Shown here one piece after another: positions 44,160 through 53,276 of a stretch of 64,000 nucleotides of DNA. Source of the stretch: Mycobacterium kyogaense (GTDB lineage Bacteria; Actinomycetota; Actinomycetes; Mycobacteriales; Mycobacteriaceae); assembly GCF_003254575.1 (NCBI RefSeq), contig NZ_QJUA01000003.1, forward strand, positions 62,001 to 126,000, read 5' to 3'. The notes below the pieces were generated by a model. That model saw nothing but the letters and a program-made list of their open reading frames with translations. It ran no database searches and had not been told where the DNA came from. Position 1 is the first letter of the stretch. Every line of letters begins with the position of its first letter. A program made the translations under genes and the position numbers.

Positions 44160-44813
44160 ATGACGGGCCGTGTGCTGCTGTGCGCGCTGGCCGTCGTCGT
44201 TTCCGGGTGTACACAGACCGTCGCGGGCTCCGCCACGCGGCCGGTACCCGCGCTCGACGAGAACTCCCGGTCGCCGGTCGATGTCGACGCCGTGTTGTTG
44301 GATCGGTCGCAGATGCAGGCGCTCAGCGGTGCCGGTTCCGATCTGACACCGGTACCCGGAATGGAAAGCAAAGTGCCGGTGGACATTCCGACGGATCAAG
44401 GGTTTCTCCCCGACGCATTCGCCCGGGATCTTCCGCAGGAGTGCGGCTGGCTGCTCGCCGAGACCGAGGTGTTCGGACCTGACGTCGAGGAGTTCCACAA
44501 GACCACGTACCAGAGCCCCCGACGGGGCGGTCTGCTCTCTCAGGCCGCTGCCGGTTATCGCGACACCGCGACCGCGGTGACCGCACTGACCGACCTGACC
44601 CGGCGCGTTTCGGCCTGCGGGGGTACCGAACGGGGCCCGATGCTGGTCGGCGACGTCGTCGCGACGGGTGATTCGGTGCAGATCCGTCCGGGCTCGTGCG
44701 GCCGTGACTACCGGGTGAAGTCGGTGGTGCTGATCGAGGTGACGTCGTGTTCGTTCCCCGACTCGGTGCCCGATCTGGTGATGACGAACATCGCCGACAA
44801 CGTGCCGGGCTGA
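44160..44813 (+). CDS. LpqA-like lipoprotein with PknH-type sensor domain
   Basis: Seen: 217 residues. A short signal peptide ends in the lipobox VSGC (Cys17), followed by a domain with paired cysteines (PQECGWLL, RVSACGGT, SCGRDY, VTSCSFPD). The ECGWLLAET, TDLTRRVSACG and CSFPDSVPDLVMTNIA segments resemble the extracellular sensor domain of mycobacterial kinase PknH, also found in stand-alone lipoproteins such as LpqA (Rv3016), which occupies the same place. Exported and membrane-anchored; ligand unknown. Confidence 0.78.
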   Translation: MTGRVLLCALAVVVSGCTQTVAGSATRPVPALDENSRSPVDVDAVLLDRSQMQALSGAGSDLTPVPGMESKVPVDIPTDQGFLPDAFARDLPQECGWLLAETEVFGPDVEEFHKTTYQSPRRGGLLSQAAAGYRDTATAVTALTDLTRRVSACGGTERGPMLVGDVVATGDSVQIRPGSCGRDYRVKSVVLIEVTSCSFPDSVPDLVMTNIADNVPG

Positions 44814-44819
44814 TCGGCG

Positions 44820-45422
44820 CTAGGGAAGCACCGGCGCGGGGTGCGGGAGCGGGTGGGCGCCCTGCGGGCGCAACCCGTCGAAGATGATCGCGAGGTAGCG
44901 CCGCCACAGCGTCGGCGACGGATCGGCGACGTTCTCGACGGCATGGACCGGTGCACACATCAGCAGGAAGACGTCGGCTTCGGTGATGTCGGCGCGGATC
45001 ACTCCCGCCTCCCGGGCGCGCCCGACGAGCACATCGAGGCTCTCGTGTAATTCGGTGCGCGCGTTCACCACTCGGGGATCGTGATCGCTGGCGGTCTGGG
45101 CAAACGTCAGGTCGTGCTGACGCCGCTGGTCTGCGGCGACGGTGAGGAACTCCAGCAGGGCTTCTCCCGGATCGGGAGCATCAGCGAGTTCCCTTGCCGC
45201 GCCTGACAATACGGCGAGGTGATCACAGACGATCGAGGCGATCAGATCTTCTTTGGTGGCGAAGTGCCGGAACACGGTACCCTTGGCCACCCCGGCCTCT
45301 GCCGCGATGTCGGCCACAGAGGCAGCGTGGCCTTTCTCGGCGAAGACCTTCTCGGCCGCCGCCAGCAGCGACGCGCGATTGCGGGCGGCATCGGCGCGCT
45401 GGGTTCTGGCGGGTGATGACAT
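44820..45422 (-). CDS. TetR-family transcriptional regulator
   Basis: Seen: 200 residues. The TetR helix-turn-helix spans about residues 15-60 (NRASLLAAAEKVFAEKGHAASVADIAAEAGVAKGTVFRHFATKEDL); the ligand/dimer domain follows. It is divergent from the SDR gene across a 95-bp region containing two GC-rich palindromes that share TGACC/GGTCA arms. Inference: autorepressor and repressor of the SDR gene, released by a substrate-like ligand. No matching locus recalled in M. tuberculosis here. Confidence 0.93.
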   Translation of the reverse strand: MSSPARTQRADAARNRASLLAAAEKVFAEKGHAASVADIAAEAGVAKGTVFRHFATKEDLIASIVCDHLAVLSGAARELADAPDPGEALLEFLTVAADQRRQHDLTFAQTASDHDPRVVNARTELHESLDVLVGRAREAGVIRADITEADVFLLMCAPVHAVENVADPSPTLWRRYLAIIFDGLRPQGAHPLPHPAPVLP

Positions 45423-45440
45423 GACCTCAGGGTATCAAGT

Positions 45441-45494
45441 TGACCGCCCGGTCATCTTCTGCCAGAGTAAAAAACATGACCGCATGGTCATGTT
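45441..45494. promoter_or_regulatory. Two palindromic operators between TetR and SDR genes
   Basis: Site 1: TGACC-GCCC-GGTCA (45441-45454). Site 2: AACATGACC-GCAT-GGTCATGTT (45473-45494), 9-bp perfect arms. The centres are 36 bp apart and share the core TGACCGNNNGGTCA except for one base. Placement before both starts fits a TetR operator pair. Confidence 0.72.
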
Positions 45495-45517
45495 CACCGC
45501 CCGACAAGGAGACCATC

Positions 45518-46237
45518 ATGCAGATCAACGGCGCCACCGCGCTGGTCACCGGCGCGAACCGCGGCCTCGGCCGGTCGTTCGCCGTCGAACTCCTTCGCCG
45601 CGGTGCGACGGTGTACGCCGCCGTGCGGCGTCCGGAGCTCGTCGACATCCCGGGCGTCCGCGCCCTGCGCCTCGACATCACCGACGCCGCCCAGGTCGAC
45701 GCCGCCGCCGAGATCGCCGGCGACGTCGACCTTCTGATCAACAACGCGGCCGACACCGCCGGGGGCAACCTGATCACGGGCGACCCCCGGGCGATCAGGT
45801 CCGTGATGGACACCAACTACCACGGCACCCTGGCGGTGATCCGTGCATTCGCACCCGTCCTGGCCCGCAACGGAGGCGGCGCGATCCTCAACGTCCTGTC
45901 GGCGGCCGCGTGGACGACTGTCGATGGAAACGCCGCCTACGCTGCCTCGAAGTCGGCCGAGTGGGGTCTGACGAACAACGTGCGCATGGAACTCGCCGGG
46001 CAGGGCACGCATGTCGCAGCACTGATTCCGGGTCTGATCGGCACGCAGACGCTCTTCGACTTCGCAGAAGAGCACGGAATCGAATTGCCCGAGGGAGCTG
46101 CCATCGATCCCGCCGACCTCGTCAGCGTGGCCCTCGACGGGCTCGAGGCGGGCGAGGTGGAGATCTTCGACTCGCTCGGCCGCAAGGCCAAGGATTATCT
46201 GTCCGGGCCACCAACCAGCTTTCCCTTCGCCGTGTAG
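45518..46237 (+). CDS. Short-chain dehydrogenase/reductase
   Basis: Seen: 239 residues from the ATG at 45518, preceded by AAGGAGA. The cofactor loop is TGANRGLGRS, with DLLINNAAD and the catalytic Ser in NVLSAAAW and Tyr-Lys-type motif YAASKSAEW (Tyr and Lys present). Classical SDR, NAD(P)-dependent; the residue after the second strand (AAVRRPE) favours NADP. Substrate unknown. Divergent from and probably controlled by the TetR gene. Confidence 0.93.
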   Translation: MQINGATALVTGANRGLGRSFAVELLRRGATVYAAVRRPELVDIPGVRALRLDITDAAQVDAAAEIAGDVDLLINNAADTAGGNLITGDPRAIRSVMDTNYHGTLAVIRAFAPVLARNGGGAILNVLSAAAWTTVDGNAAYAASKSAEWGLTNNVRMELAGQGTHVAALIPGLIGTQTLFDFAEEHGIELPEGAAIDPADLVSVALDGLEAGEVEIFDSLGRKAKDYLSGPPTSFPFAV

Positions 46238-46286
46238 TCACGGTCGGGGCGCGCCGAAAGCCTCGCGCCTGAGCGGAAGTCTTCGG

Positions 46287-47360
46287 TCAGCGCGCCTCGG
46301 TGATCGTGGCGCTGCCCAGCACCTCGTCCCCGAGCGGGTCCGGGCGGTAGAGGACCAGCGTCTGCCCCGGCGCCACCCCGCGCAGCGGAGTACGAAGATC
46401 GACGACCACGACACCATCGTCGACGTGTGCCACCGCGTCCGCCATACCGCCGTGGGCGCGCACCTGAACCGTGCACTCGATCGGCCCCTCGGGGATCACC
46501 CCCGAGGTGAACACCGGACGCTCGCCGCGCAGCGAGTGCACCTCGAGATCGGCGACGTCACCCACGTAGACCGTGGCGGTGTCGGCGTCGATACCGGTGA
46601 CGTAGCGCGGCCGGCCGTCGGGGCCGGGACCGGCGATCCCGAGGCCCTTGCGCTGACCGATCGTGAACCCGTGCACGCCATCGTGTTCGGCCAGGACCGC
46701 ACCGGTGGTGTCGACGACGGTGCCCCGGCGCACGCCGATCCGTGCCCCCAGGAACGCTCGGGTGTCCCCGGACGGGATGAAGCAGATGTCGTGACTGTCG
46801 GCCTTGTCGGCGACGGACAGTCCCCGCTGGGCGGCCTCCTCGCGGATCTGCGCCTTGGGGGTGTCCCCGATCGGAAACACGGCGTGCCGCAACTGCTCTG
46901 CACTCAGCACCGCCAGCACGTAGGACTGGTCCTTGTCGTGATCCACAGCGCGGCGCAACCGCCCGTCCGACAGCTGGGCGTAGTGACCGGTGGCCAACGC
47001 ATCGAAGCCCAGCGCCAACGCGCGAGCCGCCAACGCCGCGAACTTGATTCGCTCATTGCAGCGCACGCAGGGATTGGGAGTCTCACCCCTCGCGTAGGAC
47101 TCGACGAAGTCGTCGATGACGTCCTCTTTGAACCGGTCGGCGAAATCCCAGACGTAGAAGGGGATGTCGAGCACATCGGCGACGCGGCGGGCATCGCCGG
47201 CGTCCTCCTTCGAGCAGCATCCCCGTGAGCCGGTGCGCAGCGTGCCCGGCGCGGACGACAGTGCCAGGTGCACGCCCGTCACGTCGTGTCCGGCGTCCAC
47301 CATCCGCGCCGCCGCCACCGAGGAGTCGACGCCGCCGCTCATCGCGACCAGAACCCGCAT
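46287..47360 (-). CDS. mnmA: tRNA-specific 2-thiouridylase
   Basis: Thiolates U34 of Lys, Glu and Gln tRNAs. Seen: 357 residues from the ATG at 47360. The PP-loop is [11 protein letters not shown], with the catalytic cysteine in [12 protein letters not shown] and the second in [11 protein letters not shown]. The zinc-like CC pair in [12 protein letters not shown] is typical of the family. It begins 2 nt after the cysteine desulfurase stop, its likely sulfur supplier. The tRNA-Glu and tRNA-Gln in this window have C34 and would not be substrates. Confidence 0.97.
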   Translation of the reverse strand: MRVLVAMSGGVDSSVAAARMVDAGHDVTGVHLALSSAPGTLRTGSRGCCSKEDAGDARRVADVLDIPFYVWDFADRFKEDVIDDFVESYARGETPNPCVRCNERIKFAALAARALALGFDALATGHYAQLSDGRLRRAVDHDKDQSYVLAVLSAEQLRHAVFPIGDTPKAQIREEAAQRGLSVADKADSHDICFIPSGDTRAFLGARIGVRRGTVVDTTGAVLAEHDGVHGFTIGQRKGLGIAGPGPDGRPRYVTGIDADTATVYVGDVADLEVHSLRGERPVFTSGVIPEGPIECTVQVRAHGGMADAVAHVDDGVVVVDLRTPLRGVAPGQTLVLYRPDPLGDEVLGSATITEAR

Positions 47361-47362
47361 GA

Positions 47363-48556
47363 CTACGCCCGTCCCGCGGCGCTCGCCAGAGCCGCTTGCC
47401 GTGCGCGCTCGACGGCAGCGGGCAGCACCGCCAAGACCGCGTCGATGTCGGAGTCGGTGCTGGTGTGCCCCAGCGAGAATCGCAGCGATCCGCGAGCACT
47501 GGCGGGGTCGGCGCCCATCGCGGTCAGCACGTGTGAGGGTTGCGCCACCCCGGCGGTGCATGCCGAACCGGTGGAGCATTCGATTCCCTTGGCGTCCAAC
47601 AGCATCAGCAGCGAGTCGCCCTCACACCCGCGGAAGGTGAAGTGGGTGTTGCCGGGCAGCCGGTCCGCCCCCGTCGGGCCGTTGAGGTCGACGTCGTCGA
47701 TGGTCGCGAGCACCTCGGCGATCATCCGGTCCCGCAGGGCACGAACCCGCGCGGCCGTGGCATCCATGGTCTCGACGGCGTCGCGCGCCGCGGCCGCCAT
47801 ACCGGTGACGCCCGCGACATCCTGCGTGCCCGAACGCACGTCGCGTTCCTGACCACCGCCGTGCAGCTGCGGGGTGCACGCGGTGTCGCGCCGCAGCAGG
47901 AGCGCGCCCACCCCGGTGGGTCCACCGAATTTGTGGGCGGTGACGCTCATCGCCGACAGCCCGGACGCGGCGAAGTCGACCGGGAGCTGGCCGACGGCCT
48001 GCACCGCATCGCTGTGCATCGGAACGCCGACGGCCGCGCAGACCTCGGCGAGCTCGGCGATCGGCATGATCGTGCCGACCTCGTTGTTGGCCCACATCAC
48101 CGATACCAGGGCGACGTCGGCGGGATCGCCGATCGCGGTGCGCAACGCCTCGGCCGAGACCACCCCGTGCCGATCGACCGGCACCCAGGTCACCTCGGCT
48201 CCTTCGTGGTCGACCAGCCATTCGACGGCGTCGAGGACCGCGTGGTGCTCCACCGGCGTCGTGACGATCCGACGGCGGGCGGGATCGACGTCGCGGCGGG
48301 CCCAGTAAATGCCTTTGACGGCGAGGTTGTCGCTTTCGGTACCGCCGGCGGTGAAGACCACCTCCGAGGGGCGCGCGCCGAGCAGGCCGGCCAGCGTCTC
48401 ACGCGACTCCTCCAGCCGGCGCCGCGCCGAGCGGCCCGATCCGTGCAGCGAGGACGCGTTCCCGACCGAGGTCAGCGCTGCGGCCACCGCCTCGATGGCA
48501 GCTGGGCGCATCGGGGTGGTGGCAGCGTGGTCGAGATACACCGCGGACGCAGTCAC
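47363..48556 (-). CDS. iscS: Cysteine desulfurase (NifS/IscS class)
   Basis: Releases sulfur from cysteine as enzyme persulfide, here probably for MnmA. Seen: 397 residues from the GTG at 48556; the frame continues upstream into the acyltransferase region, which is not homologous. Motifs are [34 protein letters not shown] (PLP-stacking His), the PLP lysine in [16 protein letters not shown], and the active-site Cys in [11 protein letters not shown]. Immediately precedes mnmA. Confidence 0.96.
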   Translation of the reverse strand: MTASAVYLDHAATTPMRPAAIEAVAAALTSVGNASSLHGSGRSARRRLEESRETLAGLLGARPSEVVFTAGGTESDNLAVKGIYWARRDVDPARRRIVTTPVEHHAVLDAVEWLVDHEGAEVTWVPVDRHGVVSAEALRTAIGDPADVALVSVMWANNEVGTIMPIAELAEVCAAVGVPMHSDAVQAVGQLPVDFAASGLSAMSVTAHKFGGPTGVGALLLRRDTACTPQLHGGGQERDVRSGTQDVAGVTGMAAAARDAVETMDATAARVRALRDRMIAEVLATIDDVDLNGPTGADRLPGNTHFTFRGCEGDSLLMLLDAKGIECSTGSACTAGVAQPSHVLTAMGADPASARGSLRFSLGHTSTDSDIDAVLAVLPAAVERARQAALASAAGRA

Positions 48557-48603
48557 AACGCTCCACAATAGCCGTGACCGGAGTCGCGCCCGTAGTCGAG
48601 AGC

Positions 48604-49449
48604 TCAGGCCGCCAGGGCGTGGCGCTGGCCGCGGGCGGTGACCGCGGAGGTATCGGTCCCCCGCACGGCGGCCTCGCACCGCGCGGCGAGGTCTCGCCGA
48701 TCCTCGCCCGGCAGCTGCAGCGATTCGACACGCACGTGCACGACGGTGCGTTGCGCTGTGACGAGCCTGCGGATCGAGGTGAGCAGGCTGTCGTCGCCGA
48801 TGTAGGCCGCGGCCGTCGACGCCCGCCCGTCGCGGTGGTGATAACTGAGCCGCAGGGGTTGCACGGGCCGGCCGGCGTCGATCGCGGCCTGGAACATCGC
48901 CGGGCGGAACGGGCCGTATGCCAGGCCGCACCACGTCGTGCCCTCGGGGAACGCCACGACGGTGCGTCCGGCGCGGAGCCTTTCGGCCACGGCGTGAACC
49001 ACCTCGGGAAGGCGGCGCAGGTTGTCCCGTTCGATGGGGATGACCTTCATCAGCCGGGCCAGCGCGCCGAGCCCGGGCCACCCGATCATCTCCGCTTTGG
49101 CGACGAAGGCGCCGGGCATGACGGCTCCGATCGCGAAGACGTCCACCCAGGACACGTGCCCGCTGACGACGAGTACCCCGGGCACGTTGCGAATCGGCCC
49201 GCCGGACACGGTGATTCGAATACCCAGGCAACGCAGTACGACGCGGCAGTACCGGCGCTGCAGATGGGACCGGCCGGGTAGCGGCACCGCCAGCAGCGGC
49301 AGGGTGGGCAGCAGCAGAACCGTCAGCGTGGCCCGCAACGCGACGCGGCAGACGACCGCGGCGCGCCGACTCGACGTCGCACTGCCCGCGGAAATACAGG
49401 TCGGGCCGCATGACGCGGCGGGTAACCAGGCGTGGGGACGGGCGTTCAC
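48604..49449 (-). CDS. PlsC-type lysophospholipid acyltransferase (OlsA-like partner)
   Basis: Seen: 281 residues from a GTG that overlaps the GNAT stop (GTGA). The acyltransferase motifs are present: HVSWVD (HX4D), the VIPIERDN block, and FPEGTTW. One or two hydrophobic segments occur near residues 38-58. Known: PlsC-family enzymes acylate lysolipids; OlsA acylates lyso-ornithine lipid. M. tuberculosis Rv3026c is the positional match. Inference from coupling: acts on the product of the upstream GNAT protein. Confidence 0.9.
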   Translation of the reverse strand: MNARPHAWLPAASCGPTCISAGSATSSRRAAVVCRVALRATLTVLLLPTLPLLAVPLPGRSHLQRRYCRVVLRCLGIRITVSGGPIRNVPGVLVVSGHVSWVDVFAIGAVMPGAFVAKAEMIGWPGLGALARLMKVIPIERDNLRRLPEVVHAVAERLRAGRTVVAFPEGTTWCGLAYGPFRPAMFQAAIDAGRPVQPLRLSYHHRDGRASTAAAYIGDDSLLTSIRRLVTAQRTVVHVRVESLQLPGEDRRDLAARCEAAVRGTDTSAVTARGQRHALAA

Positions 49450-50303
49450 GACGCGCTGACCGCCGCGGTCGCCGCACCTGCAGAGCGCAATCGCGCCAGA
49501 TAGCGGGTGTCAGCTCGGCGCTTGTCGAGCAGAGCCGGGAAGTCGCCGACGCCGAAATCGGGATCGTGGGCGGGTTCACCGCAGACCTGGGCGCCCAGCC
49601 GCAGGTATCCGCGCATCAGCGGCGGCACCGATGCCCGGGCGGGCGGCGCGATGTCGTCGAGGGCCCGGCCGTCGACGATCACCGGGCGGTAGGGGTGGAC
49701 GGTGAGTTCGCGCGGTGCGCGGTGGCGGCGCGTCACGAAGTCGCGGACGCCGCGCAGGTGGGTGCCGGCGGGTTCGATCCCGGCGGGATCGGCGACCGGC
49801 ACCGAGACGCATCCGGTCACGTAGTCGTAGCCGCTGTGGTCGAGGTAGGCCAGGATGCCGGACCACATCATCAGCACGACCGCGCCGTTGCGGTGCCCGT
49901 CGCGCACCACCGCGCGGCCCATCTCGACCAGCGACGGCCGGAGCGCATCGAGGGCCGAGACGTCGAATTCGGTGGCGGTGTAGAGACCCCCGGCGGCGAT
50001 CGCGCCGGGCGGGGGGAGCATGCGGTAGCACCCGACCAGCTCGCCGGTGCGCTCCTCGCGGACCAGCAGGTGATCGCAGTACTCGTCGAAGCGGTCGGCG
50101 TCCAGATCGGCTCCGCTGTCGGCGAGCGCGAAGCCCGGCTCCGAGGTGAACACGTCGTGGCGCAGCCGCTGGGCGGCCTCGATCGAGGCGTCGTCGCGGC
50201 ACAGCAGCAGCGAGTAGCGGGGCGCCGGGCCGGCCGCCCCGTCAGTGTCGTCGGGGTTGGCTTGGGCGTCTTGGGCGGAGATGAGTACAGAAGCAGTGCT
50301 CAT
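49446..50303 (-). CDS. GNAT-fold N-acyltransferase, OlsB-like (Rv3027c)
   Basis: Seen: 285 residues from the ATG at 50303 (a GTG at 50312 is also in frame). The pattern [38 protein letters not shown] and [26 protein letters not shown] is that of the OlsB/PEP-associated N-acyltransferase family, which transfers an acyl chain from ACP to an amino group such as that of ornithine. Coupled by a 4-nt overlap to a PlsC-type gene. Together they resemble the OlsBA pair. Substrate not proven. Confidence 0.83.
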   Translation of the reverse strand: MSTASVLISAQDAQANPDDTDGAAGPAPRYSLLLCRDDASIEAAQRLRHDVFTSEPGFALADSGADLDADRFDEYCDHLLVREERTGELVGCYRMLPPPGAIAAGGLYTATEFDVSALDALRPSLVEMGRAVVRDGHRNGAVVLMMWSGILAYLDHSGYDYVTGCVSVPVADPAGIEPAGTHLRGVRDFVTRRHRAPRELTVHPYRPVIVDGRALDDIAPPARASVPPLMRGYLRLGAQVCGEPAHDPDFGVGDFPALLDKRRADTRYLARLRSAGAATAAVSAS

Positions 50304-50401
50304 GGTCAGCACGGTCGCGCAGGAGATCGGCGCGACGGCAAGCGGTGCGTGACGTGTTCATGAGCGCTGGGTGACGGTTCGGGTGTGCACCCTTGTGACA
50401 G

Positions 50402-50436
50402 CGAACGGCCCCCGTCGCGGAGACGGGGGCCGTTCG
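50402..50436. terminator. Hairpin after etfA
   Basis: A perfect 15-bp stem (50402-50416 with 50422-50436, 5-nt loop), very GC-rich, lies 17 nt past the etfA stop. No T-tract follows on the minus strand. Likely the end of the etfBA transcript; it also protects the upstream region of the divergently placed GNAT gene. Confidence 0.78.
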
Positions 50437-50452
50437 GTGTAGCTGCTGGCGA

Positions 50453-51409
50453 TCAGCCCTTGCGAGCCTTGATGGCCTCGGTCAGCTGCGGGGTGACCTT
50501 GAACAGGTCGCCCACGATGCCGAGATCAGCGATCTCGAAGATCGGCGCCTCTTCGTCCTTGTTCACCGCGACGATCGTCTTCGACGTCTGCATGCCGGCG
50601 CGGTGCTGGATCGCCCCGGAGATGCCGAGCGCGATGTAGAGCTGCGGCGACACGGTCTTGCCGGTCTGGCCCACCTGGAACTGCCCGGGGTAGTAGCCGC
50701 TGTCGACGGCCGCACGGGAGGCGCCGACCGCGCCACCGAGCGAGTCGGCGAGCTCTTCGACGACCTTGAAGTTCTCCTCGCTACCGACCCCGCGACCGCC
50801 GGAGACGACCACGGTCGCCTCGGTCAGTTCGGGACGGTCACCCGCGACTGCGGGCTCGCGCTTGGTGATCTTGGTCGCATTCTCCGCGGGTGCGGGCACC
50901 TCGACGTTGACGACCTCGCCGGCGCCGTCGGACGGCGCCGCCTCGATCGAGCCGGGACGGACGGTGATCACCGGGGTGTCGCCGACGGCCTCGGCCTCGA
51001 CGGTGTAGGCCCCGCCGAAGATCGAGTGGATGCCGACGCCGCCCTCGCGGACCTCGACGACGTCACTGAGGATGCCCGCCCCGATGCGTGCGGCGAGCCG
51101 TCCGGCGATCTCCTTGCCGTCGGCGCTGGACGCCAGGATGACCGCCGCAGGCGATGCGGACTCGGCCAGCGAGGCGAGCACGTCGACGTAGGGGGTGATC
51201 AGGTAGTTCTCGGCGTCGTCCGATTCGGCGACGTAGATCTTCGCAGCGCCGGCTGCCTTGAGTCCGTCGACGAGCCCGTCGGCGGTGCCGGGCTTGCCCA
51301 CCACGACGGCGGAGGGCTCGCCCAGTGTGCGGGCGGCGGTGATCAGTTCGGAGGTGACCTTCTTCAGCGCACCTTCAGCGTGCTCCACGAGCACCAGTAC
51401 TTCAGCCAT
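50453..51409 (-). CDS. etfA: Electron transfer flavoprotein alpha subunit
   Basis: Carries FAD and passes electrons from acyl-CoA dehydrogenases to ETF-quinone oxidoreductase. Seen: 318 residues, with the FAD-binding C-terminal domain [47 protein letters not shown] and [14 protein letters not shown]. Known: fixB (Rv3028c) in M. tuberculosis. Follows etfB by 68 nt on the same strand. Confidence 0.97.
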   Translation of the reverse strand: MAEVLVLVEHAEGALKKVTSELITAARTLGEPSAVVVGKPGTADGLVDGLKAAGAAKIYVAESDDAENYLITPYVDVLASLAESASPAAVILASSADGKEIAGRLAARIGAGILSDVVEVREGGVGIHSIFGGAYTVEAEAVGDTPVITVRPGSIEAAPSDGAGEVVNVEVPAPAENATKITKREPAVAGDRPELTEATVVVSGGRGVGSEENFKVVEELADSLGGAVGASRAAVDSGYYPGQFQVGQTGKTVSPQLYIALGISGAIQHRAGMQTSKTIVAVNKDEEAPIFEIADLGIVGDLFKVTPQLTEAIKARKG

Positions 51410-51477
51410 GAGATTCGTTGCCTCTGAGTCTTTCGGTGATGGAAGGGGGGAATGGAGGGGGGTGCCTAGACGATCTG

Positions 51478-52269
51478 CTAGACGATCTTCTGGGCGACCA
51501 GGTACTCGGCGATCTTCGTGCCGCCCTCGCCCTCGTCGGTGATCTTCTCGCCCGCGGTCTTGGGCGGCTTCGGCGTCGACGTCCGCACCTTGGACCCGGC
51601 GTTGGCGACACCCACCTCGTCGGCTTCCACGCCGATCTCGGCGAGCGTCAGCTTCGTCACTTCCTTCTTCTTGGCGGCCATGATGCCCTTGAAGGACGGG
51701 AAGCGCGGTTCGTTGATCTTCTCGTTGACGCTGACCACGGCGGGCAGGTTCGCCTCGAGGGTGAACACGCCGTCGTCGGTCTCGCGCTCGCCGGTGACCT
51801 TGCCGCCTTCGACGGTGAGCTTGCGCACGTGCGTCAGCTGCGGGAGGCCGAGGTACTCGGCGATGATGGCCGGCACGGCTCCACCGGTTCCGTCGGTGGC
51901 CTCGTTACCGGCGATGACCAGCTCGGTGCCCTCGATGGTGCCCAGCGCGCGGGCCAGCGCCCACCCGGTCTGCACCATGTCCGAGCCGTGCAGACCCTCG
52001 TCGACGAGGTGCACCGCCTTGTCGGCGCCCATGGACAGCGCCTTGCGGATCGCCTCGGTGGCACGCTCGGGCCCGGCGGTGAGCACCGTCACCGTGCTGT
52101 CGCCGCCCTCGCGCTCCTTGATCAGCAGCGCCTCCTCGACGGCGCGCTCGTTGATCTCGTCGAGCACGGCGTCGGCGGCCTCGCGGTCGAGGGTCCAGTC
52201 ACCCTCGGACAGCTTGCGCTCGGACCATGTGTCGGGAACCTGCTTGATCAGAACCACGATGTTCGTCAT
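51478..52269 (-). CDS. etfB: Electron transfer flavoprotein beta subunit
   Basis: Partner of EtfA; binds AMP structurally. Seen: 263 residues, with the start MTNIVVLIKQVPDTW and the family signature region VIAGNEATDGTGGAVPAIIAEYLGLPQLTHV. First gene of etfBA. A 16-bp palindrome 68-83 nt upstream of the start is a candidate operator, linking expression to fatty-acid or amino-acid oxidation by inference. Confidence 0.97.
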   Translation of the reverse strand: MTNIVVLIKQVPDTWSERKLSEGDWTLDREAADAVLDEINERAVEEALLIKEREGGDSTVTVLTAGPERATEAIRKALSMGADKAVHLVDEGLHGSDMVQTGWALARALGTIEGTELVIAGNEATDGTGGAVPAIIAEYLGLPQLTHVRKLTVEGGKVTGERETDDGVFTLEANLPAVVSVNEKINEPRFPSFKGIMAAKKKEVTKLTLAEIGVEADEVGVANAGSKVRTSTPKPPKTAGEKITDEGEGGTKIAEYLVAQKIV

Positions 52270-52336
52270 GAGTTCGTCCTTCTCGAAGGGGCCGGTGACC
52301 GGCCCGCCTTATCACGTTTGGAGCTCTCATCCCCAT

Positions 52337-52352
52337 GTTACCAGTCGGTAAC
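52337..52352. promoter_or_regulatory. Palindrome upstream of etfB
   Basis: GTTACC-AGTC-GGTAAC, a perfect 6-bp inverted repeat with a 4-nt spacer, in the 191-bp divergent region between etfB and the methyltransferase gene. The size and symmetry suit a TetR-family repressor. The AT-rich stretch next to it (CTTAAGG...GCAAAAACACC) probably holds the promoters. Confidence 0.55.
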
Positions 52353-52460
52353 TTAAGGCGGTTCGCAAAAACACCATAGCTGGTCGAAGTTTGCGATCTC
52401 GCCCGCCCGGGTGCGACGAACTATTCGTCATCGCTCGGTTACGGGTTAGCCTGCCTTCCG

Positions 52461-53276
52461 ATGAGCACACACGTGACCACCTCCGAGGCGAGTCAGCCGC
52501 CGGCCGAGGCGCCCATGGCCCTGACCGGCGAACGAACCGTGCCCGGCGTTGCCGAGGAGAACTACTGGTTCCGCCGCCATGAGGTCGTCTACCGCGATCT
52601 CCTCGACCGCCTGGCCGACCGCTTCGCCGGCGCCGAGGTACTGGAGGCCGGCTGTGGCGAAGGTTACGGAGCCGACCTGATCGCCGATGTCGCCCGCGGT
52701 GTGATCGGCCTCGACTACGACGAATACGCCGTCGCCCACGTCCGGGCCCGTTATCCCCGTGTCGACATGCGCCACGGGAACCTCGCCGAGCTACCGCTGC
52801 CCGACGCGTCGGTGGACATCGTGGTCAATTTCCAGGTGATCGAGCACCTATGGGACCAGGGGCAGTTCGTCGCCGAATGCCGACGGGTCCTGCGGCCCGG
52901 CGGCCTGCTGCTGATGTCGACGCCCAACCGGATCACCTTCACCCCCCACAGTGACACCCCGGTCAACCCGTTCCACACCCGCGAGCTCAACGCCGCGGAG
53001 CTGACGGAACTGCTGACCGACGCCGGCCTGCGCGTGGACGCCCTCTACGGCGTGCACCACGGCGCCCGACTGCGCGAGATCGACGCACGGCACGGCGGAT
53101 CGATCATCGACGCCCAGATCACCCGCGCGCTCTCCGATGCGCCGTGGCCGGCGGACCTGCTCGCCGACATCGCCTCGATCACGATCGAGGACTTCGACAT
53201 CGTGCAGGACATCGAGCAGGACAGCCGCCCCATTGACGAGAGCCTCGACCTGGTCGCGATCGCGGTACGACCGTGA
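52461..53276 (+). CDS. SAM-dependent methyltransferase of the MGLP cluster (Rv3030-like)
   Basis: Seen: 271 residues. The class I SAM motif is VLEAGCGEGYGADLIADVA, then GLDYDEYAVAHV, with the post-I acidic segment LPLPDASVDIVVNFQVIEHLWDQ and CRRVLRPGGLLLMSTPNR. Known: Rv3030 heads the gene set linked to 6-O-methylglucose lipopolysaccharide and is proposed to methylate the glucan. The stop overlaps the GTG of the GH57 gene by 4 nt, so translation is coupled. Acceptor not shown by sequence. Confidence 0.9.
   Translation: MSTHVTTSEASQPPAEAPMALTGERTVPGVAEENYWFRRHEVVYRDLLDRLADRFAGAEVLEAGCGEGYGADLIADVARGVIGLDYDEYAVAHVRARYPRVDMRHGNLAELPLPDASVDIVVNFQVIEHLWDQGQFVAECRRVLRPGGLLLMSTPNRITFTPHSDTPVNPFHTRELNAAELTELLTDAGLRVDALYGVHHGARLREIDARHGGSIIDAQITRALSDAPWPADLLADIASITIEDFDIVQDIEQDSRPIDESLDLVAIAVRP

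Noticed and set aside
48557..49579. N-terminal extension of the cysteine desulfurase frame, giving 738 residues
   Set aside because: The added part is Arg-rich and overlaps the acyltransferase gene in another frame; homologues begin at the [11 protein letters not shown] segment.
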